DNA of 23,679 nucleotides from a virus. The stretch is taken from positions 1 through 23,679 of IMG/VR virus record IMGVR_UViG_3300031565_000380; one strand, written 5' to 3'. This document shows, in pieces, positions 1 to 8,478 of the stretch. Positions within the stretch are counted from its first letter, which is position 1. Every line of letters starts with the position of its first letter. The position numbers were made by a program, and so were the translations under genes. Under the pieces are notes generated by a model that saw nothing but the letters and a program-made list of their open reading frames with translations, ran no database searches and was not told the origin of the DNA.

Positions 1-2127
1 AGCCAGTGGTGTAAATCCAAGATCACTTGCAACGGTTATCGTATTTGAAGTCACAGCGTTAAGTAAAGCTCTGCCTTGTATGCTGTAGTCCGGCGAACTC
101 ACCACGACTTCTGTGTCTGTGAATTTAGTCCATTTCTTCCACTCAGCCGTGCCGTTCACCGTAGTGTTAAACGATGGGTCAATAATGAACTCAGTGCCAG
201 ATGTGCCGGACTTCACAATAGAAGCTGGCCCGATCAAACAATACCTGGCATCTAGGTCGAAGTTCGTGTCTAGAAGTTTCAGCTTTATCGAGCCGTCCCT
301 AATGCCCAGTTCTTTGTTAGTGATCTCGTAAATCCTAGATGCGCCCGACCTGGTGCCGGATTGAATGTCCGTCACTTGTAGGTCGGTCATGTCTAGAATA
401 ATCTTATCGCCCACCTCTAAGTTAAAGCCAGTTGAGAAGTCCGTGGTTACTTCACTGATCTGTTCAGCTCCGAATCTGTACCTTTTTAGGCGTCTAGAGG
501 AGGCTATTTGAGCAATATTTATGGCCGAAAGTATCTCCCTAAGGCCTTTCGACACAATCGTGAGTGGCTTATTGCCAGTGGGAATTCTAGTTACCGAAGT
601 GCCGTCGATGAATACCGTTCCGCGAGAGAACTGATCTTCTAATGCGTCTTCTTCGAATTTATAAATAATAGTGTTAAAGAAGTTCTTATTGGTCGTGCGC
701 TTTATCGACATCTTCGAAGCGTTGGTGACGTTGGTTTTGTCCAAAGTCTTGATCAACACACCAGGAATTGGGCCGATGTTGTAGCCAATAGAAGCTGAGG
801 CTTTTCTAGGTATGCCGTAAGCAGAAACGGGATTGTAAATCTCTGTTGCAATAAACTCTTTGCCGTCTTCTATTTCTTCCTTCAGGTAAAAGTCATACTC
901 TGCAGAACTTAGGAATTTAGACTGAACCGAAAGGTGCTCTAAAATATCGACTTCCTCATTTCTTAATCCAAGTCCAGCGTTAGGTCCCCAGGTGTCGTAT
1001 TGTGAATTAAAGCTAACCAGCGCAGCAGTAGTGGCTTCATTGGCCAGCGCCGCACCGTCTAAGATAAAATAAGACCCAGAATCGACGACATTTATTTCTG
1101 TGATAACTCTGTTGGTGACATTGTTCAGCCCATTAGTTGCACCAGTAGTGGTAACGTAATCACCGACGCGGATATTGAATTCTCTTTCAAGATCCCTGTC
1201 TGCAATAAATATGGCGTTCGCCACCGTTAGACTTGCAGTAATTACCTGAAAGCTTTTAACGGTGAAGTCTTCTAAATATGGATCCGTCTGACCTGAAAGC
1301 ATTAGCTTCAAAGCAAGGTCAATGGCGTTCCCAGTGATGCGGTAAAATGAATTAACAGTTGCTTCGTCACTGTGAGCAGCTGCAATTGTTCCGAGCTGTC
1401 CGCGAGTTATCGTGTCGAACGTGGTTCCTGTTGTGGATTCATAGCGCATGATCTCGTCGTCAATGCGAACGTAAAGTTTCAAGCTGGTGTCAATAGTTCC
1501 ACCAAGATTAGTAAATGGTGAAAGAAAGTCAGCAGTTGTTAAAACAGTTGCCGTCGTTACGGTGTCGTCAATCGCACCGTCTAAAGCAGTCTCACCTGGC
1601 AAGAATGTAGCGCCGGTTAAGTTACTGCCCTGATTTAAATTCAAAGTTACTATTCCCGACTTCGCGTCGATGTCGTCTATTAGGCCACGGAAGATAATAA
1701 CGTAATCATCCTTCCATGAGCCAGAAGCCTCGCCGAGCCAAACCTTAGCCCTGCGACCGAGCACGTCTTCAACAACTTGGCCTGGTGTGATTAGTTTAGT
1801 GGCTTTTAACCCAAGATCTATTAACGCTATTTTAAGTGTAGACACAGAATCGTTAGTGCCTTTGTCTACATTTAAAACCTGACTAATGGAGTTAGATGTT
1901 CCGCCAGTCCAGGATACTAATGACTCCTGATCATCTACGGAAACCTGCCCACCAATAGTTAAAAACGGTTCTCCAACTTCTCTGTTAGGATCACCAATGC
2001 GCCAGTATTCTTTAATCTCCACAGCGCCGTAGAGAGTATCTACGCCGTCGATCTGTAAAACGATCTGAGGCGTGATACCTGTTTTTTGCAATAATTGTTC
2101 TGCGTCTCTAGTTAACGGGAGTGCCAT
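1..2127 (-). CDS. Large phage tail protein (tail tip/hub region), 3' end outside window
   Basis: An ATG at 2127 opens a frame with no stop for all 709 codons to the left edge; I read it codon by codon. The ATG directly follows the TAG of the preceding gene, with a GGTGA-type ribosome site just upstream. The protein is beta-rich and has the signature RGQLGTIAAAH at about residues 242-252; RGxxGTxAAxH motifs are common in tail-tip and central tail proteins of siphophages. Another tail-like stretch, KVWLGEASGSW, lies in the first 150 residues. Its position after the tape measure and fibre genes fits a tail-tip, hub or baseplate role. The exact role (hub, distal tail or receptor-binding) cannot be settled because the C-terminus is missing. 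Confidence 0.75.
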   Translation of the reverse strand, partial: MALPLTRDAEQLLQKTGITPQIVLQIDGVDTLYGAVEIKEYWRIGDPNREVGEPFLTIGGQVSVDDQESLVSWTGGTSNSISQVLNVDKGTNDSVSTLKIALIDLGLKATKLITPGQVVEDVLGRRAKVWLGEASGSWKDDYVIIFRGLIDDIDAKSGIVTLNLNQGSNLTGATFLPGETALDGAIDDTVTTATVLTTADFLSPFTNLGGTIDTSLKLYVRIDDEIMRYESTTGTTFDTITRGQLGTIAAAHSDEATVNSFYRITGNAIDLALKLMLSGQTDPYLEDFTVKSFQVITASLTVANAIFIADRDLEREFNIRVGDYVTTTGATNGLNNVTNRVITEINVVDSGSYFILDGAALANEATTAALVSFNSQYDTWGPNAGLGLRNEEVDILEHLSVQSKFLSSAEYDFYLKEEIEDGKEFIATEIYNPVSAYGIPRKASASIGYNIGPIPGVLIKTLDKTNVTNASKMSIKRTTNKNFFNTIIYKFEEDALEDQFSRGTVFIDGTSVTRIPTGNKPLTIVSKGLREILSAINIAQIASSRRLKRYRFGAEQISEVTTDFSTGFNLEVGDKIILDMTDLQVTDIQSGTRSGASRIYEITNKELGIRDGSIKLKLLDTNFDLDARYCLIGPASIVKSGTSGTEFIIDPSFNTTVNGTAEWKKWTKFTDTEVVVSSPDYSIQGRALLNAVTSNTITVASDLGFTPLA

Positions 2128-2424
2128 CTATTTATCACCAGTGAGTTCATCAATTTTAATATGAAGTGCTTCGTGATGTTGATCGGTATCGCCAAACGCT
2201 CTTGGACTTAAACAAGAGTAACCAAGTAATTCAGTCGGTGATATCTCGATCTGTTCTTTAGTCGGATCTTGAACATGATAACATAGAGCCTTGTCTACGT
2301 TTACGATGTCGCAAATCCAAAAGGACGGTTCCGCTAATCCTGGAATTGTTTTACAGCCCATCATCAAAAGGCAAGCCAAGGTTACGACGCTGAAGAATAC
2401 GAGACATTGCAAGCTCTGTTGCAT
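2128..2424 (-). CDS. Small lipoprotein, candidate outer-membrane spanin (Rz1-like)
   Basis: The frame encodes a signal-peptide-like hydrophobic stretch (LVFFSVVTLACLLMMGCK) ending in a lipobox-like LMMGC, with Cys24 as the likely lipidated residue if translation starts at ATG 2424. The mature part is about 75 residues and carries several further Cys. An alternative ATG at 2493 has a better ribosome site (GGGAAG, 9 bases upstream) but would give a long charged leader before the hydrophobic stretch. The start lies inside the end of the upstream gene in a different frame, the layout of Rz/Rz1 spanin pairs, which fuse inner and outer membranes at lysis in Gram-negative hosts. The lipoprotein call is reasonable. 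The spanin role is inferred from layout only, because the partner is not a clear inner-membrane spanin. Confidence 0.55.
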   Translation of the reverse strand: MQQSLQCLVFFSVVTLACLLMMGCKTIPGLAEPSFWICDIVNVDKALCYHVQDPTKEQIEISPTELLGYSCLSPRAFGDTDQHHEALHIKIDELTGDK

Positions 2425-2632
2425 CCGTAACTCTGCCGAACTGTGTGGCTTCTTCTTTTGCGATAGCTGAAAGACGGTTAATTTCTTCCACATATTTATC
2501 AACTTCCCTTTTCTTTACGTTACCTCGGTAAATGCTTTTGCCAATCTTAACGGCCCATGCGTAAATGGCTGACCCAATTTTACTGAGCCAACCACCTAAA
2601 ACTTTTTCAAGCAATATAGCTAAGAAATTCAC
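2351..2632 (-). CDS. Small amphipathic/hydrophobic phage protein, possibly lysis-related
   Basis: The start is a GTG at 2632 overlapping the TGA of the gene before it (GTGA), so translation is probably coupled. The 93-residue product has an N-terminal half rich in aromatic and aliphatic residues with interspersed Lys (LLEKVLGGWLSKIGSAIYAW), better described as amphipathic than as a clean membrane segment, then a charged helical half (VDKYVEEINRLSAIAKEEA). Small proteins of this build are common near the end of phage tail clusters. The 3' end overlaps the lipoprotein gene in another frame, so it could be an inner-membrane spanin or a holin-like protein. The imperfect membrane segment argues for caution. 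Function unknown. Confidence 0.6.
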   Translation of the reverse strand: MNFLAILLEKVLGGWLSKIGSAIYAWAVKIGKSIYRGNVKKREVDKYVEEINRLSAIAKEEATQFGRVTDATELAMSRILQRRNLGLPFDDGL

Positions 2633-2871
2633 TCAGCTAAATCTTTCTCACCGTCAATTTTATCAGCAAGGTCCTTTAACACACCTCTAAGTAGTGGTGA
2701 AACGGCAAGAGCCATGTCATCGTACTTATTTTCAGACAAAACTGCAGAGGCTTCGAACCAATCTAACATCATGTCAATACTGGCAAGTGCAGTTGCTTCT
2801 GTTGCTTCGAGACCAACTTTTTTAAGTTCGCCCAGAAGTGGCTTTAGATCGTATGCTTCTTCCATTTCCAT
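2629..2871 (-). CDS. Small helical phage protein of unknown function
   Basis: I chose the ATG at 2871 because GGAGGG sits 4 bases upstream; the frame could also open at a TTG at 2883, but that lies inside the ribosome site. The product is about 80 residues, acidic and predicted helical, with no signal peptide or membrane segment. It lies between the tail fibre gene and a small amphipathic protein and overlaps the latter by 4 bases. No family assignment can be made from motifs. Its position suggests a tail- or lysis-cluster accessory role. Confidence 0.65.
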   Translation of the reverse strand: MEMEEAYDLKPLLGELKKVGLEATEATALASIDMMLDWFEASAVLSENKYDDMALAVSPLLRGVLKDLADKIDGEKDLAE

Positions 2872-2895
2872 TTTACCCTCCAAGGTAATTAATTA

Positions 2896-5292
2896 TTAAA
2901 CAGTATTTCCAGCTGCGTCTATCCAGTTTGAACCGTCATACCAAATTGGAACCGCCGCCGATCCATTAGAAGTTAGATCAGTGTCTAAATAATGTGCTCC
3001 TAATGTTGCGGCTGGTCTTGATGCTGTGTTGCCGCTTTCAATGACAAAACCTGTTGATGGGTTTTGATTATGATTAATTGCTAAGGCATCTAATGAAATT
3101 GAACCGCGTGTTCCTGCATTGGCAGTACCTATAGATAAATTTATACTTCCAGAATTTCCACTCGTGCTACCAGCAGCATTACCTGTAGTAATGTCAACAT
3201 TACCAGTATTACCGTTATTTGTAACAACGGTGGTGTTTCCAGATCTCAACAACATATTACCAGTGCCAACTGTGCCAGCAGAACCAATGTGATTTCCAGT
3301 CTCAATATTTACGCCACCGCTAGATACCCCAGTGGTGGAAATAGAATCTGTCATTACCCCAATTTGTTTTGATGCTGGACCGACCAAGCAAGCCCTAGTC
3401 GCTGCACCACTAGGTAGTGCTGAATTGATAAGATAACCCTGAAGAGTTGAAGCATTATCATATACATTATATATAGTAGAATGAACCTGTGACCATTTGT
3501 GAGTTGAATCACCTAATTGTCTAGAGTTTAGAGTGTCAGGCAACAAACTTTGATTGACGGAAGTCGCAGTTAGATTGTTTAAGTCTGTGGCGGCACCGCC
3601 ACCACTTGGCGCGGCCCAACCACCAATTCCGTCAGCCGCCGCTTGCGTCCAAACTGCACCTGCACCTGCACCAGTTTCTGAACCATCCTTAAAAGAAATC
3701 TTACCGCGTGTGCCTGTAGCCGTTCCAGGTTGTAAATTGATACCGCCAGAGTTTCCACCACTTGCATTACCACTTTCAATACTAACATCTTTAGTGGCCG
3801 CTTGATCTATTGTGTATAGTCCTAAGCCTTGACCTGCCTCTGCTCTGTGCCCTGCGAAAAGTGTGGCACCACTTGGCATTGTTTCAGAGTTCACTAGCCT
3901 ATGGCCATTTGCTGGGCCACTTCCTACGAATAATGAGTTTAAAAATATAATGTTGAATCTTGTTCCAGTTGCGCCAACGTTTCTTGTTCCATCGGCATCA
4001 GGAACAATATTTGCGTTAACAGGATCACTCCATAAGTCACCACCGCCTCCACCTGCTGGTGCCCATTCGCCTTCGCCATTTACTCCAATTGAAGTCCAGA
4101 CTTCTCCGATGTTTCCCTCTGATGGACTTCTTAATCTAATCTTTCCTGGAGTAGCGTCAGAAGTTCCAGGAGATAAATCAATATTACCAGAGTTTCCGCC
4201 AAGTGCGTTTCCGGTTTCTAAAGTAATGCTGCCGGATATGCCAGCAGATGAGTTACCAGTATCCATTCTCATAGGGAAAGTGGTCGTCCCATCGGCAGTG
4301 CTTAAATTCGCAGTGGATACCCATGACAGACCAGTGCGAACTTCTCCGACATAAAGATTCCACTTGTTAGCGCCACCGCCCATGTTGGCTGTAGATCCGT
4401 TAGGCAGAACATTTGGAGACATTAGAACCATGTTGTTTGAAATGTCGCCGACCTCTACGCGGTTTACTGAATTAGTATTTATAAGATCAATATCGGCGTC
4501 GTCGGCTAGTGTTCTACCAAATATCTTTACACCGTTCTTAAGGCGGATTGTTCTTGTTGCATCAAAATTGAGATCCTGATTAACAGCCGTAGGGCTAGTT
4601 AAGTTTGAAAGAGTTTTATTAGCTGCTCCAACATCGTCTGCGTCTAGAACTACCGTTCCCTGCTGGCCGTTAACAGAATCAATAGTTGATCCGTCGATCT
4701 TTTGCCAGACAGCACCAGAATAAATAACAGTGTCGCCTGTAGTAAAAACAATATTACCAGCGCCGAAGTCTACAGTTCCATTGTCTGAAACAGAATATTC
4801 ATCGCCCGAAACAGCAGGATCACCATCTGCCAGTGTTGGCGTATTGGTAGAAGCTGCCCATGTTCCTAAATACCTTCTGGCATTTACAACAGCATCAGGC
4901 AATTCAGCAAGGGGAATCTTTGCAGTTCCATCTAGACTTGCGTAACCGCTGGCCTGACTTTTTTCAGAAAGTAATTGTCTTAAAGAAATGTCAGCAGCGT
5001 TAACTCCTGATGCAACAGTTAAAGCCTCTGCTCTTTGTGTTAAATCATCAGTTCCAGTTCCAACAGCACCTGAAACCCATAATGGGAGTGCATTTTTAAT
5101 GGCATTTATTGTTTTACCAACATAACTTGCAATTGAATTGTGCTCTCGCTGAACATTGGTAACCTGAGTGCCAGAAGCAACATCAGCATCGTTTAAATCC
5201 TGATTGCCCACCATGGTGTTATCATCAGTCTTGGATGCAAAGGCATCATTAAAAGTATTCTGATCTGCCGGTTGGCCGTTACTTACTGACAT
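2896..5292 (-). CDS. Modular repeat-containing tail fibre / receptor-binding structural protein
   Basis: The start is ATG 5292 with GGAG 7 bases upstream. The 798-residue protein is Gly, Asn, Ser and Thr rich. Residues 1-110 form an N-terminal segment that probably attaches to the tail. A Gly/Ser beta-repeat recurs at about residues 345-417, 505-566 and 664-735, with shared blocks such as SGNxxGGNSGxIxLxPGT, GTRGKIS, VWT and GxGxWAxPxGGG. A second recurring block, VNQxLxxD...RxLG...KWxxV, appears around 571-608 and more weakly around 235-315 and 425-455. The end (PIWYDGSNWIDAAGNTV) resembles the C-termini of many phage fibre proteins. This is consistent with an elongated fibre grown by module duplication, and the host-binding role is inferred from position after the tape measure. 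No chaperone or peptidase domain was recognised. Confidence 0.8.
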   Translation of the reverse strand: MSVSNGQPADQNTFNDAFASKTDDNTMVGNQDLNDADVASGTQVTNVQREHNSIASYVGKTINAIKNALPLWVSGAVGTGTDDLTQRAEALTVASGVNAADISLRQLLSEKSQASGYASLDGTAKIPLAELPDAVVNARRYLGTWAASTNTPTLADGDPAVSGDEYSVSDNGTVDFGAGNIVFTTGDTVIYSGAVWQKIDGSTIDSVNGQQGTVVLDADDVGAANKTLSNLTSPTAVNQDLNFDATRTIRLKNGVKIFGRTLADDADIDLINTNSVNRVEVGDISNNMVLMSPNVLPNGSTANMGGGANKWNLYVGEVRTGLSWVSTANLSTADGTTTFPMRMDTGNSSAGISGSITLETGNALGGNSGNIDLSPGTSDATPGKIRLRSPSEGNIGEVWTSIGVNGEGEWAPAGGGGGDLWSDPVNANIVPDADGTRNVGATGTRFNIIFLNSLFVGSGPANGHRLVNSETMPSGATLFAGHRAEAGQGLGLYTIDQAATKDVSIESGNASGGNSGGINLQPGTATGTRGKISFKDGSETGAGAGAVWTQAAADGIGGWAAPSGGGAATDLNNLTATSVNQSLLPDTLNSRQLGDSTHKWSQVHSTIYNVYDNASTLQGYLINSALPSGAATRACLVGPASKQIGVMTDSISTTGVSSGGVNIETGNHIGSAGTVGTGNMLLRSGNTTVVTNNGNTGNVDITTGNAAGSTSGNSGSINLSIGTANAGTRGSISLDALAINHNQNPSTGFVIESGNTASRPAATLGAHYLDTDLTSNGSAAVPIWYDGSNWIDAAGNTV
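3088..4260 (-). repeat. Diverged coding repeats within the tail fibre gene
   Basis: Three copies of a 60-75 residue module lie at about 4042-4260, 3595-3780 and 3088-3303. They share a SGN..GNSG.I.L..GT...GTRG.IS core. The first two copies also share a downstream VWT...GxGxWA(A)P.GGG segment. The copies differ in DNA sequence, so they are protein-level repeats rather than recent DNA duplications. Confidence 0.7.
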
Positions 5293-5296
5293 TTAT

Positions 5297-6073
5297 TTAC
5301 TCCAATATTCTAAAAGCTAAGTTACCAGTTTTATAAATGTTCGGAAGGTTCTTGCCCGTTTCTTCTTTGAGCTTGAACTTCGTAGCCTTACCATCTTCAG
5401 GTGTTTTATCTAAAATCACCTGGTTAAAAGTGCCGCTGTCATCCTTGTCTGGCATGAATTCAATCGCACCGCGATTAGTAGCAAAGGTCAAGAAATCAAT
5501 GGCGTCTTGTGTGCCGTTTAAGTTTGTGCGAATGACACCGCTTCCCATCGGTAGGTCTGTGATGAACATTAAATCCATCTCGATGAATCTAACATCGCCG
5601 AATGATATGACCTCTATTTTTCCGGAGGCACTTTGATTAACCGAAGCGTCGGCTTTTTCTTTACGGAAGCCTGGGGCGACGTAGTTTTGGGGAGGGAACT
5701 GGGTAATGTATTCTGAACCGGCTGGTGAGTCGCCGGAATAAGTGAGCAGGCCAGTGAGATCAACAGTGCCAGTAAAGCCGAACACAGAATAAGCGCCACT
5801 AGCAGCGTTAGTGCCGGTATTAATAAGCAAATCAAAAGCACCGTCAGCAGTAATCGTAAAAATTCGCGTATCACGATTAACATTAACAGAGTATGTCAAA
5901 AGTCCAATAGCATTTAAAAGTTGTTGAAGCTCTGCAGCAAGACCCGTTAGAGAATAAATACCAAGGTCCAGTGTGCCGGATAATTCTCCAGCGCCCTCGT
6001 TAATATCAATACTTGGTTTTGATAACGTGATCTGTGTGCCGTAGTAAAATTTAGAGAATGTTGAAATTGCCAT
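5297..6073 (-). CDS. Tail protein downstream of tape measure (distal-tail or tip component)
   Basis: ATG 6073 overlaps the tape-measure stop (TAATG), so the two are translationally coupled. The 258-residue protein appears beta-rich in its N-terminal two thirds and has a mixed C-terminal part (DVRFIEMDLMFITDLPMGSG, then DGKATKFKLKEETG). There is no signal peptide or membrane segment. The gene after the tape measure in siphophages usually encodes the distal tail or a minor tail protein, so that role is inferred from order. I do not recognise a named family. A highly hydrophobic frame embedded antiphase at 5614-5883 is treated as a shadow. Confidence 0.65.
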   Translation of the reverse strand: MAISTFSKFYYGTQITLSKPSIDINEGAGELSGTLDLGIYSLTGLAAELQQLLNAIGLLTYSVNVNRDTRIFTITADGAFDLLINTGTNAASGAYSVFGFTGTVDLTGLLTYSGDSPAGSEYITQFPPQNYVAPGFRKEKADASVNQSASGKIEVISFGDVRFIEMDLMFITDLPMGSGVIRTNLNGTQDAIDFLTFATNRGAIEFMPDKDDSGTFNQVILDKTPEDGKATKFKLKEETGKNLPNIYKTGNLAFRILE

Positions 6074-8181
6074 TATGCTGTCACCACTCTGGTTCCACCA
6101 GCTTCGAAAGTGTCGTTTAGAATTTGTGCTATTTGATTGCCAACCTGCTGCGGATCCAACACCGTGCCCTCTACATTGATGGCAACTTTGGTTGTTTTTT
6201 CTTCAACTAAGTCTTCGCCAAAGTCCTGATCTTCTGGAAGCGTAACATTAGTTGGTGATAGTGGAGTTGATGCACTCGCCTCGCCACCGCCACCACCAGT
6301 CACCGCTGATAAAACTCCACCGAATGTTGCAAGAGCAGCACCGGATGCAATCATCGCAGCACCTACTCCTTGAAATCCAGGCACTACAGAATAAGCAAGA
6401 CCCTCTAGAATAAATCTAGTTCCAGATTGAATTGCCATTTGACCAATTGCTGAGATAAATGTCTTAGCGAATGCCTCGATTGCATTGTCTCCATTTGCTA
6501 AGGCTTTACCGAAAGACGCGAACGCCTGACCGATTCCACCAGCAAGTTGATTCCTTGCAGCGACACCGATCTCCACCATTTTCTTCTTTAATTGATCTGA
6601 ACGTGCTCCAAAGTTATCAACACTCATTGCGACAGTCTCATCAATAGTTTTAAATGCTGAAGTAAATGATGGAACTAACTCAGATGGATCGAACTGCTGT
6701 AATATCGGAGATTTTTGTTCACCCTCGGCATCATCTGTTTTAATCGGATCTAGAGGTACGTTGGATGCCGCTACAAGTGCGTTTCGCTGCGCTGTTAACT
6801 CTGCAAACTTTAATGCAAGCGCATCAATGGCTGGCTGAAGATCCTTTGCAGCCTGATCGGTGTCTAAAAAGAAACGATCAAGACCAATGCCGCCTTGGGT
6901 TAGATCGAATTGTTCGGCCTGCAAACCGCGAAGTCTTTCGTTAACACTTTCAATTTGTGAATCTAAAAGAGATAATGGACCAGATGCGCCAGCCGAAGAT
7001 ATAAAGTTCCGTATTCCGCGAGCTGCGTCTGTAAAGAATTGAATGTTCTCTTTAAGTCTAGGTCCTATCAATGAGCCAAGAGTTGTAGACAGTGCAGTCA
7101 ATTCGTTTTTTAATCTCTCTACTGCTGATCCAGTAGTTCGGTTTACTCTGCCGAACTCAATATTTAATGCGCTGTTTTTAGTGTATTCATCTGCCTGAGA
7201 AGATAGTGCTGCGGTTAACTTATCATTAGCAAACACAAGTGGTACTAAAGACTTTAAAGTTCTTTTATTATCAAGACCTAATTCTCTTAGTGCTACCGTC
7301 AGACCAACAGATCCGCCCTTAACTTCACCCAGTCTTTTAATTAATAATTCAAAAACACTAAGGGCATCTTCATTAAATTGCTTTTTTAATTCCTCGCCAG
7401 ATATTCCAAGAACTTTAGTGAAGTCCTTTAGTTTCTTTCCGCCACCACCAATAGCTTGGGCGATTTTAATAAACGCATCACCAACAGCAGTACCGGAACC
7501 CTCAGCCTTTGCACCAACAGATTGAAGCGCAGCACCTAGAGCTAAACCCTCCTGTGCCGAAAGTCCAAACTGTGCCGTTGCACGGATTACTTCGTTACCA
7601 GTGGCAAGTATGTCGCCCTCTGTAGCTTCGAAGTTATTGCCTAAAGCAACAAGCACCGATGAAAGGCGATCAATATCCTTAACACCTTGGCCAGTTACGT
7701 TCAGCATTCGCACTAAACTTTGCGCTGCTGTTTCTGGGTCAATGCCCTCAATGGCGAACTGTAATTTTCCAACAGTCTCTGCGAACTTAATAATGTTATC
7801 AGAACCGCGAACACCGAATTGTCCGGCAACTTGTGCGAGCCTTAATAAATCGGTTGCCGTAACTGGTATCTGAGTTGACAGCTCCTGTAGCCTTGTGCCG
7901 ATAAGACCTAAGTCCTTCTCTGCAATGTTTGTTGTTTTACCAACTCCGACTAGGGCTCTTTCGAATTTAATAAAATCTTGGGTTATTGTTTGCGCAATTC
8001 TTAACGATGCAAACCCAGCGGCAAATGTTATTAACTCTTTTCTAATGTTGGTGAATGCACTCTTGAAAGAACTATCTATTTCATTAGCTGCCTTCTTAGC
8101 AGATCGCTTAACAGTGGCCAGACCTTTTACGATCTGACCATTATCTAAAACAATTTCTATCTCAAGTTTTTCATCAGCCAT
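6073..8181 (-). CDS. Tail tape measure protein
   Basis: This 702-residue protein directly follows the tail chaperone genes and overlaps the preceding stop by 8 bases. Its N-terminal 240 residues match the core of TP901-type tape measure proteins: long helices with stretches such as TTNIAEKDLGLIGTRLQELS, then repeated Ala/Gly-rich helices. The C-terminal third has hydrophobic Ala/Gly helices (about 575-625), a poly-Gly linker near 627 and a small terminal domain. Tape measure proteins set tail length and are released or inserted on infection. At roughly 0.15 nm per residue, 702 residues suggests a tail near 100 nm; this is an estimate from the family rule. No peptidoglycan hydrolase domain is evident. 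Confidence 0.9.
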   Translation of the reverse strand: MADEKLEIEIVLDNGQIVKGLATVKRSAKKAANEIDSSFKSAFTNIRKELITFAAGFASLRIAQTITQDFIKFERALVGVGKTTNIAEKDLGLIGTRLQELSTQIPVTATDLLRLAQVAGQFGVRGSDNIIKFAETVGKLQFAIEGIDPETAAQSLVRMLNVTGQGVKDIDRLSSVLVALGNNFEATEGDILATGNEVIRATAQFGLSAQEGLALGAALQSVGAKAEGSGTAVGDAFIKIAQAIGGGGKKLKDFTKVLGISGEELKKQFNEDALSVFELLIKRLGEVKGGSVGLTVALRELGLDNKRTLKSLVPLVFANDKLTAALSSQADEYTKNSALNIEFGRVNRTTGSAVERLKNELTALSTTLGSLIGPRLKENIQFFTDAARGIRNFISSAGASGPLSLLDSQIESVNERLRGLQAEQFDLTQGGIGLDRFFLDTDQAAKDLQPAIDALALKFAELTAQRNALVAASNVPLDPIKTDDAEGEQKSPILQQFDPSELVPSFTSAFKTIDETVAMSVDNFGARSDQLKKKMVEIGVAARNQLAGGIGQAFASFGKALANGDNAIEAFAKTFISAIGQMAIQSGTRFILEGLAYSVVPGFQGVGAAMIASGAALATFGGVLSAVTGGGGGEASASTPLSPTNVTLPEDQDFGEDLVEEKTTKVAINVEGTVLDPQQVGNQIAQILNDTFEAGGTRVVTA

Positions 8182-8478
8182 TCATTCGCATCCTTGCAAA
8201 AGCTTTAGCTACGTCCTGTATCGAACCGAGCTTTCCCTTAGTTCTGTTCACAAGATTTCTAATTCTGCTCTTGTGCCTTCCAACTGTATTTTTCCTATCT
8301 TCTTTCTTCATGTGCGGCGCAAAGTGTGCCTCGAAAGTAAATAGTTGCTCCTCTGATGATAACACGTCTATGGCAAGGTAATATTCGTTAAAAACTGCAG
8401 CCGTCATGTTATCAATCGTGTCGGGTGTCCAGCCATAAAAGCGTGATGCCCTAGCCTTTATGTAGGCGTAGTTACTTA
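8174..8478 (-). CDS. Tail assembly chaperone T domain, made by -1 frameshift as a G-T fusion
   Basis: The frame reads from the slippery site at 8485-8479 to the TGA at 8174. After a -1 slip the ribosome continues VSNYAYIKARASRFYGWTPD and on through the ATG at 8407 without a stop, adding 101 residues to the 84 of the upstream chaperone (about 185 in total). The FYGWTPDTID and LSSEEQL stretches resemble the T domain of lambda GT-type chaperones, which bind the tape measure and recruit tail tube subunits. The ATG at 8407 gives a 77-residue frame and would be the automatic call, but it lacks a good ribosome site and would cut off the conserved FYGW segment. I therefore prefer the fusion. Confidence 0.8.

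Noticed and set aside
113-331. 72-residue plus-strand frame near the left end
   Set aside because: It is antisense to the open 709-codon tail gene and shows no convincing coding character.
3863-4354. 163-residue plus-strand frame antisense to the tail fibre gene
   Set aside because: The Pro/Ser/Leu-rich composition is the usual complement of Gly/Asn repeats. It lies entirely antisense to a clear gene.
5614-5883. Very hydrophobic 89-residue minus-strand frame that looks like a membrane protein
   Set aside because: It lies wholly inside the 258-residue tail gene in another frame. The hydrophobic run follows from T/A-rich codons read out of phase, and there is no independent ribosome site I trust.
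8174-8407. Separate 77-residue gene starting at ATG 8407
   Set aside because: The reading frame continues upstream to the slippery site and includes T-domain sequence, and the ATG lacks a good ribosome site. It is better explained as the 3' part of a frameshift fusion.
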